DNA of 7,493 bases from Kordiimonadaceae bacterium (GTDB lineage Bacteria > Pseudomonadota > Alphaproteobacteria > Sphingomonadales > Kordiimonadaceae): contig JAESRJ010000364.1 of assembly GCA_016764715.1 (NCBI GenBank), positions 1-7,493 of the forward strand, given 5' to 3'. The position numbers were made by a program, and so were the translations under genes. Numbering within the stretch: the first letter of the stretch is position 1; each line of letters opens with the position of its first letter. Positions 1 to 5,720 of the stretch are shown here, one piece after another. The notes below the pieces were generated by a model. The model was not told the DNA's origin and made no database searches. It saw only the letters and a list, made by a program, of their open reading frames with translations.

Positions 1-133
1 TAAAAAATATTATACATTGAAATCGCAAAAAATAAGAAATTTTATTTAGAGGGATTCAATTAGATCTAAATCCGATAATTATTCAAGGTTTTACCCAACA
101 AAAAAAGGCTTCAATTATTTTGAAGCCTTTTTT
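1..133. other. AT-rich non-coding stretch at contig start
   Basis: No convincing gene is visible here. All three forward frames meet stops early: TAA at 1-3 and TAG at 61-63 in one frame, TAG at 47-49 in another, TGA at 18-20 in the third. Base composition is extreme (11 G/C in the first 60 bases) and unlike the sequence after position 400. Only the inverted repeat at 100-133 stands out. I read it as intergenic sequence or a decayed gene end from an AT-rich genome such as a member of the Bacteroidota. One frame stays open from position 50 through the repeat into the hexosaminidase-like stretch, so part of it could be coding. Confidence 0.4.
100..133. terminator. Perfect bidirectional terminator-like inverted repeat
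   Basis: The 8-bp arms GGCTTCAA (107-114) and TTGAAGCC (120-127) pair perfectly around a 5-base loop. The hairpin is preceded by a run of A (100-106) and followed by a run of T (128-133). This is the textbook shape of a rho-independent terminator that works in either direction. The doubt is that one forward frame reads without a stop through the hairpin into the hexosaminidase-like segment, so the repeat may lie inside a coding region by chance. Confidence 0.5.
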
Positions 134-397
134 AATTGGATTAAAAATATACTATTTAGAAGTATTGAACAACGTGGAAGTCAAATATTACCTCCAATTA
201 AAATTGAAATATATAACTCGTTAGATGGAATAAATTACTCGAAAATAACAGAGCAAAAAGTTGAATTGAATAAAACTCGGGTTCATCAATTATCCATTAG
301 TTTTAAAGAACAAAAAATTAAATATTTAAAAATTAAAGCACTAAACAGAAATGTTTTAATTAACGAAGAAGGCCTTATAACAAAATCTTGGATTTTT
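134..397 (+). pseudogene. Fragment resembling the C-terminal tail of a beta-N-acetylhexosaminidase
   Basis: No start or natural stop is present. Reading codons from 134 (the frame containing ATT at 392-394) gives about 88 residues. They include GSQILPPIKIEIYNSLDG, then INYSKIT, then IKYLKIKALNRNV, and end in KSWIF. From memory this resembles the C-terminal beta-sandwich of Bacteroidota family-20 hexosaminidases, which typically reads LPP-x-x-I-x-I-Y-x-S-x-D-G, then VKYLKIKAKN, then K-x-W-I-F-x-D-E-I near the end. The frame breaks off exactly where the usual D-E-I should follow, and from there the sequence continues in a different frame as a CBS-domain protein. The segment is much more AT-rich than what follows. 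I infer a foreign fragment joined to the central block by a contig chimera or by recombination. The identification has only moderate support because the fragment is short. Confidence 0.4.
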
Positions 398-725
398 GCC
401 TGTTGGCGAAAACGACCGTTTAATCGGTATGGTCACTGACCGCGACATCGTGACACGCGCCGTTGCCCAAAACTGGGAAACAACACGCCAAGTCCGCGAT
501 GTTATGACACCACAAACATATTACTGTTACGACGATCAAACAGCCGAAGAAATCTGCCAAAACATGGCGGAACTTCAGGTACGCCGTATGCCCGTTGTGA
601 ACCGTGAAAAACGCCTTGTCGGTGCCGTTTCATTTGGTGACTTGGCTCAGGCCACGAAGGCCGAATTGGTTGGTCAAACAGAACAACAAATCACAGCGCC
701 ATTGCAACAATCGCAAGCGGCCTAA
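390..725 (+). CDS. CBS-pair domain protein, 5'-truncated at a sequence junction
   Basis: Reading from the junction gives G-F-L-P-V-G-E-N-D-R-L-I-G-M-V-T-D-R-D-I, which is the second half of a first CBS motif. A complete second CBS motif follows, beginning VRDVMTP and running through RRMPVVNREKRLVGAVSFGD, with a short Q-rich tail. Proteins of this type are normally about 140 residues and start with a V-x-D-V-M-T segment about 35 residues upstream of LPVG; that part is missing here. CBS pairs bind adenine nucleotides and commonly act as cytosolic energy sensors. The TTG at 396 is an internal leucine codon rather than a start: no ribosome-binding site precedes it, and the upstream sequence is AT-rich foreign DNA with an in-frame TAA at 378-380. 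The gene ends cleanly 23 bases before a strong terminator, so it is the last gene of its transcript. The family call is secure; the gene as it stands is incomplete. Confidence 0.85.
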   Translation, partial: GFLPVGENDRLIGMVTDRDIVTRAVAQNWETTRQVRDVMTPQTYYCYDDQTAEEICQNMAELQVRRMPVVNREKRLVGAVSFGDLAQATKAELVGQTEQQITAPLQQSQAA

Positions 726-748
726 ACGATTTAAAAAACTATTTTGAT

Positions 749-786
749 AAAAGGGATGCAAGGAAACTTGTGTCCCTTTTGTTTTT
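749..786 (+). terminator. Rho-independent terminator after the CBS protein
   Basis: A 14-bp stem (749-762 with 767-780, including two G-T wobbles) closes a GAAA tetraloop at 763-766. The run TTTTGTTTTT (777-786) follows. It lies 23 bases after the CBS stop codon and just before the tRNA gene, so it separates the two transcripts. Confidence 0.9.
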
Positions 787-807
787 GATTTAAGAAAGAG
801 ATGAATT

Positions 808-884
<77 letters not shown>

Positions 885-891
885 TTGAAAT

Positions 892-896
892 AAAGG
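892..896 (+). promoter_or_regulatory. Shine-Dalgarno supporting the TTG start at 904
   Basis: AAAGG lies 7 bases upstream of TTG 904-906. It supports this unusual start codon, since the frame is closed upstream by TGA at 886-888 and no ATG occurs before the FAD-binding motif. Confidence 0.6.
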
Positions 897-903
897 CGTT
901 CCT

Positions 904-2094
904 TTGACGACTATAAATTCACCATATGACGTGATTGTAATCGGCGCGGGCGCGGCCGGAATGATGTGTGCGGCCACGACGGGCGGCCTTGGGAAAACTA
1001 CGCTCCTTTTGGATCATGCGAAAAACCCTGGTGAAAAAATTCGTATCTCTGGCGGCGGACGCGCGAATTTTACAAACATATATACCAGCCCCGATAATTT
1101 TTTATCCGCCAATCCTCATTTTTGTAAATCTGCGCTTAAACGCTATACTCAATACGATTTCATTGATTGGGTTGAAAAACATTCCATCGATTATCATGAA
1201 AAAAAGCTGGGGCAATTATTTTGCGATGGATCGGCCAAACAAATTATTCAAATGTTATTGGATGAATGCAGCGCTGGCGGCGTCACTGTCTCCATGGAGA
1301 CATCCATTCAATCCGTTGCCAAAGACGGCGATCTTTATGCGGTGAAAACAAACAACGGCGACCACACATGTAAATCCCTTGTGATTGCAACGGGCGGTCT
1401 GTCTATCCCCAAGATTGGTGCGACATCATTTGGGCATAAAATCGCGGAACAATTTGGCTTAAACGTCCTCCCTTTACGCGCGGGCCTTGTTCCCCTCACC
1501 TTCCAAGACGAGATTCTGGAATTGTGTAAATCTTTATCCGGTCTATCGGCCGAGGCCACAATTACATGCGATAAAACATCCTTTTCCGAAGGGCTTTTAT
1601 TTACGCATAGAGGCCTGAGCGGGCCATCCATTTTGCAAATCTCTTCCTATTGGAATGATGGCGAAAATATCATTGTGAACCTCATCCCCGAAACAGATGT
1701 TTCACAGCATCTGAAAGATCGGAAAACAACATCACCCAAACAAGATATCACAACCACCCTTTCTGAACTCCTTCCGAAACGTTTGGTGCAGGCGATTTGT
1801 GATAAAGAAAATATTCATGGACGCCTTGCGGATCTTAGCAATGAACGCATCGAAACAATGGGACGTTCGATCAACGCATGGACAATAAAGCCAAATGGCA
1901 CCGAAGGGTACAGAACGGCCGAGGTTACTTTGGGCGGCGTTGACACAAATGAACTATCCTCCAAAACAATGGAATCTCAAAAGCATAAAGGACTGTTTTT
2001 TATTGGCGAAGTCGTCGATGTCACGGGACATTTAGGTGGGTTTAATTTTCAATGGGCGTGGTCATCGGCGTTTGCCGCCGCTCAGCACGTTTAA
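904..2094 (+). CDS. BaiN/HI0933-like NAD(P)/FAD-dependent oxidoreductase
   Basis: The protein has 396 residues, the normal size for the HI0933-like (BaiN/YhiN) flavoprotein family. The N-terminal Rossmann motif GAGAAG is at residues 14-19. The family signature [14 protein letters not shown] is at 45-58; most relatives I know have C where this one has A54. FTHRGLSGP is at 233-241, TLGGVD at 342-347, and the closing FAD-contact segment [19 protein letters not shown] at 368-386. Members are cytosolic FAD proteins. Most have no proven substrate; one, BaiN, has been linked to bile-acid dehydroxylation, and many carry the doubtful name aminoacetone oxidase. I would not transfer either function. The start is TTG, supported by AAAGG 7 bases upstream, an in-frame stop just before it, and the usual short lead to the GxGxxG motif. 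It lies 19 bases after tRNA-Arg, and no terminator separates it from the next reductase gene. Confidence 0.93.
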   Translation: MTTINSPYDVIVIGAGAAGMMCAATTGGLGKTTLLLDHAKNPGEKIRISGGGRANFTNIYTSPDNFLSANPHFCKSALKRYTQYDFIDWVEKHSIDYHEKKLGQLFCDGSAKQIIQMLLDECSAGGVTVSMETSIQSVAKDGDLYAVKTNNGDHTCKSLVIATGGLSIPKIGATSFGHKIAEQFGLNVLPLRAGLVPLTFQDEILELCKSLSGLSAEATITCDKTSFSEGLLFTHRGLSGPSILQISSYWNDGENIIVNLIPETDVSQHLKDRKTTSPKQDITTTLSELLPKRLVQAICDKENIHGRLADLSNERIETMGRSINAWTIKPNGTEGYRTAEVTLGGVDTNELSSKTMESQKHKGLFFIGEVVDVTGHLGGFNFQWAWSSAFAAAQHV

Positions 2095-2150
2095 AAAACA
2101 ATCATAATTTCGCCTCTATTTTTGTATACTTCATAATAATACGCAGAACA

Positions 2151-2156
2151 AAGGGG
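2151..2156 (+). promoter_or_regulatory. Shine-Dalgarno fixing the reductase start at 2163
   Basis: AAGGGG lies 6 bases before ATG 2163. This decides against a longer reading from ATG 2052, which would add 37 residues overlapping the end of the preceding gene. A possible -10 hexamer, TATACT, is at 2125-2130 without a recognisable -35, so readthrough from the upstream gene remains possible. Confidence 0.75.
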
Positions 2157-2162
2157 CCATCA

Positions 2163-3599
2163 ATGACGGACGAAAAACACCTCACCGCAGATATTTGTAT
2201 CATTGGCGCAGGGTCAGGCGGCCTATCCGTGGCATCGGGGACGGCGCAACTCGGCTTAAAAACAATTCTCATTGAAAAATCCGAAATGGGCGGGGATTGC
2301 CTGAACACTGGATGCGTCCCATCAAAGGCATTGATAGCGGCCGCAAAACGCGCCGAAGAACACCGAAAATCAGATATAAAAGGCATCAAAGGACACGAGC
2401 CTGACATTGATTACGCAGCCGTCAAAGACCATGTTCTGGACACCATAAAAATCATTGAACCTCATGATTCACAAGAACGGTTTGAAGGCCTTGGCGTGCA
2501 TGTTATTCGCGAACACGCAACATTCATAAATTCCAAAACTGTACAGGCCGGCGCCTTCACAATTAAGGCCAAAAAATTCGTGATCGCCACAGGGTCACGC
2601 GCCGTTATTCCACCGATCAAAGGGCTCAACCCCGATCGGGTTCTCACCAATGAAAATTTATTTGAACTGCGTGAAAAACCAGACCACCTTCTTATCATTG
2701 GTGGCGGGGCTATTGGATTGGAAATGGCGCAAGCGCATAAACGTCTCGGGTGTAAAGTCAGTGTGTTTGACATGGGGAATATTCTTCCGCGCGATGATCA
2801 AAAAAACGTAGCGATCGCACGCGAATGCCTCAAAAAAGAAGGCGTTGCTCTCTATGAAAACATTCAAATCGAGCGGATTACTCATGACGACCGTGATGTA
2901 ACCATCACAATGAATGACAATGGAAAAACCCGTGACATTAACGGGTCTCATATCCTTGTCGCCGCAGGACGAAAACCTGCCACAGATGATTTAGGACTGG
3001 ACGCCGCGAATATAAAACACACACCGCGCGGTATAACCATCGACACGCGCCTGCGTACATCAAACAGGCACATTTTTGCGATTGGGGATGTGTCTGGCGG
3101 CCCGCAATTTACCCATGTTGCAGGATATCACGCGGGGATCATCATCCGCCAAGTTTGCTTTAAAATTCCTGCAAAGATCAATTACGACGCCCTGCCATGG
3201 GTCACATATCTTGACCCTGAAATCGCGCAAGTTGGCTTAACCGAAGACAAAGCAAAGGAGAGATATGGCGACACAATAAAAATCGTCGAAAGCGCGTTTT
3301 CTGACAATGATCGCGCGATATCCGCGCGCGCAACAACGGGGCAAATTCGTGTTATCACATCGAAAAAAGGCCGCATTCTTGGCGCATCGATTATCGGGCC
3401 ACACGCTGGAGAGCTGATCGGTGTATGGGCGCTCGCGATATCCTCCAAATTAAAAATAAGCGCCATAACAAGCATGATCACCCCTTATCCAACCCTTGGT
3501 GAAATCAACAAACGCGCCGCGGGCGCATGGTACACGCCAGCGCTCTTTAGTGAGAAAACACGTAAAATTGTGGCCTTCTTACAAAAATTGCCGTTTTAA
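2163..3599 (+). CDS. Mercuric-reductase-like FAD/NAD(P) disulfide oxidoreductase
   Basis: The protein has 478 residues and is a class I pyridine nucleotide-disulfide oxidoreductase. It has an FAD-binding GAGSGG at residues 15-20, the redox-active pair C46-LNTG-C51, an NAD(P)-binding GGGAIGLE at 180-187 with D203 after the second strand (which hints at NADH preference), and the second FAD contact GDV at 308-310. The C-terminal interface domain ends in YPTLGE at 442-447. In lipoamide dehydrogenase and glutathione reductase this segment is HPT-x-x-E with a catalytic His; here Tyr442 replaces it, as in mercuric reductase and its uncharacterised relatives. There is no N-terminal heavy-metal domain and no C-terminal Cys-Cys pair, so mercury reduction is unlikely. 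The true substrate is unknown. The start at ATG 2163 is chosen for its AAGGGG site and because it leaves the usual short lead to the FAD motif. The stop overlaps that of the convergent minus-strand gene. Confidence 0.9.
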   Translation: MTDEKHLTADICIIGAGSGGLSVASGTAQLGLKTILIEKSEMGGDCLNTGCVPSKALIAAAKRAEEHRKSDIKGIKGHEPDIDYAAVKDHVLDTIKIIEPHDSQERFEGLGVHVIREHATFINSKTVQAGAFTIKAKKFVIATGSRAVIPPIKGLNPDRVLTNENLFELREKPDHLLIIGGGAIGLEMAQAHKRLGCKVSVFDMGNILPRDDQKNVAIARECLKKEGVALYENIQIERITHDDRDVTITMNDNGKTRDINGSHILVAAGRKPATDDLGLDAANIKHTPRGITIDTRLRTSNRHIFAIGDVSGGPQFTHVAGYHAGIIIRQVCFKIPAKINYDALPWVTYLDPEIAQVGLTEDKAKERYGDTIKIVESAFSDNDRAISARATTGQIRVITSKKGRILGASIIGPHAGELIGVWALAISSKLKISAITSMITPYPTLGEINKRAAGAWYTPALFSEKTRKIVAFLQKLPF

Positions 3600-4276
3600 A
3601 AAAGACGATCTTGGAGCCATATAATGGATGGATACGCCGCAAGCCATATCCAAAAAAACCGGTTAAATCCAAACAGGCATGCATTCGCCAAATGAAATAA
3701 CGTCGCCACGCAAAGCCCGATCATAAGTGTCGTTTGCGTTAAAAGTGAAAACGGAAAACAAAGCTCGAATATCATGACTGCCCATGACATGAAAAACAGC
3801 AAACGTGGCCAATGCGCCAGACCTCTTAAATTCTCGCTCACTGGATAGGTTGAAAATTGAAATACATCTTGTAACGCGCGGCCATTTCGCCATTCGGGGT
3901 TTATAATTTTAACCCACCCCGCGATCAAGTATGACAAGATCAATTGAACCGCCAAATATCCAAAAATATACTCTTTCCATTCTTGTGTCGGCATGAAGTA
4001 AGACAAAGACACGCACCATAAAATAAGATGGCTCATGCGGTCACTGCCTCCGTTATATGGCCCTTGGAATCGTTTCAAAATAAAAAGGCCAACCACGCAT
4101 AAAAGAAGGCAAACCCATTGTGTTTGAACCCCAACCATCAAAACGACACTAAGGATTAAGCGTGGAATAAAGATAATTCGATCCACCTTGCTCCCTCGAA
4201 TATGTTCCGCGCTTTGTTGAATAAAAGCCCACGCCAAAAGAATCTCAGTCAGACGGATCGCAAGATCAAAGCTCAT
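3596..4276 (-). CDS. HTTM-like multi-pass membrane protein
   Basis: The protein has 226 residues and is strongly hydrophobic, with about six membrane segments near residues 37-67 (probably two), 84-95, 104-124, 159-177, 183-203 and 206-221. Recognisable elements are YNGGSDRMS at 74-82, AGWVKIINPEWRNGRAL at 119-135, and H195 followed by FFWIWLAAYP at 207-216. The pattern of A-G-x-x-K-x-x-x-P-x-W-x-x-G-x-A-L plus a late His and a terminal Y-P resembles HTTM-domain proteins, which are related to vitamin K-dependent gamma-carboxylase. Most bacterial members have no known function and this one is short, so I do not propose carboxylase activity. Its ATG overlaps the stop of the upstream gene as ATGA (4273-4276). 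AAGGGTG at 4284-4290 gives a good ribosome site 7 bases before the start. The two proteins are therefore very likely made together and may form a membrane complex. Confidence 0.7.
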   Translation of the reverse strand: MSFDLAIRLTEILLAWAFIQQSAEHIRGSKVDRIIFIPRLILSVVLMVGVQTQWVCLLLCVVGLFILKRFQGPYNGGSDRMSHLILWCVSLSYFMPTQEWKEYIFGYLAVQLILSYLIAGWVKIINPEWRNGRALQDVFQFSTYPVSENLRGLAHWPRLLFFMSWAVMIFELCFPFSLLTQTTLMIGLCVATLFHLANACLFGFNRFFWIWLAAYPSIIWLQDRLF

Positions 4277-4704
4277 AAATATTCACCCTTATGAATCTCA
4301 TGAATATCGGATAAAAATGTTTCAGATTCTTTTAAAATTTCCTCCTCTCTGTGCGTAAAAATCAGCCTAAATTGAACGAAAGAAAAACCGTCGCTCTCTT
4401 TTATATCCGCTTGAATACGGTTTAAAATTTCTTGATAACTATGCTCGGTTGGCTTTTGCATGAGGCGTTCTGCGCAACTGACAAGGAACAAATTATCATT
4501 CCATCGTGGATTCCACACCATGCGCGTCATCATATTAAAAAATGATATCGTCACAGGGCGTGGTCGAAAAATTTTCCAATTCCGCACGGGTGTTTTCTTA
4601 TTTTTAATCAATGAAAATTCAATCCGCGGCGATGGCGCAATTGTATCAAAAAATCGCCAAGACGGAATGAGCGCCGGAAGAACTAATTTTAAAGTTTGAA
4701 ACAT
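4273..4704 (-). CDS. Uncharacterised small protein coupled to the HTTM-like gene
   Basis: From ATG 4704 the protein has 143 residues. I do not recognise a named family. Visible features are a short hydrophobic lead (residues 5-13), IPSWRFFDTIAPSPRIEF at 13-30, FRPRP at 46-50, WNPRWNDNLFLVSCAERLM at 64-82, and an acidic, probably helical C-terminus. There is no clear signal peptide or full membrane span. The density of conserved-looking W, P, R and C residues suggests a real, constrained protein. Overlap of its stop with the next gene's start, together with an arrangement I vaguely recall from other proteobacteria, points to a partner of the HTTM-like protein. The start is uncertain: TTG 4740, ATG 4737 and GTG 4713 are also in frame and none has a clear Shine-Dalgarno. 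I prefer 4704 because the preceding residues look unlike a protein start, and 4740 abuts the ompW terminator. Confidence 0.65.
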   Translation of the reverse strand: MFQTLKLVLPALIPSWRFFDTIAPSPRIEFSLIKNKKTPVRNWKIFRPRPVTISFFNMMTRMVWNPRWNDNLFLVSCAERLMQKPTEHSYQEILNRIQADIKESDGFSFVQFRLIFTHREEEILKESETFLSDIHEIHKGEYL

Positions 4705-4740
4705 AAATTTCACAGTACAGTCTTTCACAAAAACCATCAA

Positions 4741-4775
4741 GAAAAGCGGAAGAGCTTTTCACTCCTCCGCTTTTC
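4741..4775 (-). terminator. Terminator of the ompW transcript
   Basis: The arms 4741-4754 and 4762-4775 form a 14-bp stem with a 7-base loop, starting 22 bases after the ompW stop and followed on the minus strand by few further T. In minus-strand RNA every position pairs (one as G-U), whereas in plus-strand RNA the same position is an A-C mismatch. The signal is therefore oriented for minus-strand transcription, consistent with ompW. Confidence 0.75.
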
Positions 4776-4797
4776 TTTCATTTTATAAATGTTCAGA

Positions 4798-5448
4798 CTA
4801 AAATCTGTATGACGTTCCAACACCAAAAATCCAAGGGTCAAGGTCAACATTGGGAGCAGACAGAGCCGTCGCACCAGAGTTCACCGTCACATCAACATCC
4901 AGATTGATATATTTAACATCCGCGTTAAAGCCCCAATGATCGCTTAACCAATAGTCAAATCCAGCCTGCACCGCATACCCAAATCCGCCATCAACTTCTA
5001 GATTATTAAATCCATCTGCTGAATTATCATCTTCATTAAAGAACATAGAATAGTTCAAACCCGCACCCACATATGGTGAAAATTTAGAATCGGGTTGGAA
5101 GTGATATTGCAACGTTAGGGTTGGAGGCAAAATCCATGCATCGCCCAATGTATTTGTTCCAGCGCGGATTGTATGGTTTGCCGTTGCCGCAATCAGTTCT
5201 GCCGCGATATTTTTTGTGAAGAAAAATGTCACATCGAATTCAGGAACATAGGAATGTTCAACATCTGTCTTTGATCCTGTTACAGTTTCTTTTCCGTCAC
5301 CATCGGCATGAATCGTGATCAAACGACCACGAAGCTGCCAACGCTCTTTATCCCAAATTCCATCAAAATCTTGCGCTGATGCTGTCGCAGACACTCCGCC
5401 CAGACAGACAGATGTCAAAAGAGCCATCTTTAATATTGTTTTTCTCAT
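4798..5448 (-). CDS. ompW: OmpW-family outer-membrane beta-barrel protein
   Basis: The protein has 216 residues. A signal peptide spans residues 1-25 (basic R2-K3, hydrophobic core, ATASA then Q26), so the mature protein starts at Q26 and goes to the outer membrane. OmpW landmarks follow in order: WQLRGRLITI at 37-46, PEFDVTFFFTKNIAAELI (strand 2 and turn), the near-invariant LPPTLTLQYHF, SPYVGAGLNYSMFF, WGFNADVKYINLDVDV, and a last strand ending GVGTSYRF with the C-terminal Phe used by the BAM insertion machinery. OmpW proteins are 8-stranded barrels with a narrow hydrophobic channel, implicated in passage of small hydrophobic molecules and in stress responses. The start ATG has AAGGAAG (5457-5463) 8 bases upstream. 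It is transcribed alone from the divergent region shared with proS and has its own terminator. The predicted pairing of barrel strands is otherwise ordinary. Confidence 0.95.
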   Translation of the reverse strand: MRKTILKMALLTSVCLGGVSATASAQDFDGIWDKERWQLRGRLITIHADGDGKETVTGSKTDVEHSYVPEFDVTFFFTKNIAAELIAATANHTIRAGTNTLGDAWILPPTLTLQYHFQPDSKFSPYVGAGLNYSMFFNEDDNSADGFNNLEVDGGFGYAVQAGFDYWLSDHWGFNADVKYINLDVDVTVNSGATALSAPNVDLDPWIFGVGTSYRF

Positions 5449-5544
5449 TCTTTTTTCTTCCTTTTAAATTACGTTCACGCCATTCATATTTTCATCGACA
5501 AACGCTATCATAAATTAACAAAATAACAACTCTCCCCTCTTGAA

Positions 5545-5550
5545 ATTATA
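5545..5550 (-). promoter_or_regulatory. Possible -10 box of the ompW promoter
   Basis: Read on the minus strand, 5550-5545 is a consensus TATAAT, directly preceded by TG, about 97 bases upstream of the ompW start. No consensus -35 hexamer is found at 16-18 bases. It would give a 5' leader of about 90 nt. The call rests on the -10 match alone. Confidence 0.35.
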
Positions 5551-5655
5551 CACTACGCCTTTAAACGCACCTCTCTAAACCGCTTCAATGATCATCTATC
5601 CCCATATAAGCCTTCATACGAACGCACCCACACCCATTTGACCAAGAATACCTCT

Positions 5656-5682
5656 TTGAAAAAAAAAACGATTCGTTACTAT
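5656..5682 (+). promoter_or_regulatory. Possible proS promoter
   Basis: TTGAAA (5656-5661) and TACTAT (5677-5682) are separated by 15 bases, a little short, about 40 bases before the proS start. AAGGA at 5706-5710 is the likely ribosome site, 10 bases before ATG 5721. Confidence 0.25.
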
Positions 5683-5720
5683 GGGATGCATATTCAATAC
5701 GAAGTAAGGAAACAACCCCG

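Noticed and set aside
396..398. TTG as the true start of the CBS protein
   Set aside because: It sits in the middle of a conserved CBS motif (G-F-L-P-V-G), has no ribosome-binding site, and lies exactly at the composition break.
2052..2162. N-terminal extension of the reductase from ATG 2052
   Set aside because: It lies over the conserved 3' end of the BaiN-like gene in another frame, reads as low-quality protein, and ATG 2163 has a proper Shine-Dalgarno.
2163..3599. Calling the reductase merA or lpd
   Set aside because: It lacks the HMA domain and C-terminal Cys pair of MerA, and the catalytic His of Lpd is Tyr442.
3663..3893. Second minus-strand reading frame inside the HTTM-like gene
   Set aside because: It is out of frame with a protein that has clear membrane segments and motifs, and has no independent support.
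4460..4699. Plus-strand reading frame opposite the small minus-strand gene
   Set aside because: It has no ribosome site and no recognisable motif, and it lies fully antisense to a better-supported gene that overlaps its neighbour as ATGA.
5390..5448. Lipoprotein signal at Cys15 of the OmpW protein
   Set aside because: The residues before C15 (T-S-V) do not make a lipobox, and a standard signal peptidase I site (ASA then Q) follows at 23-26.
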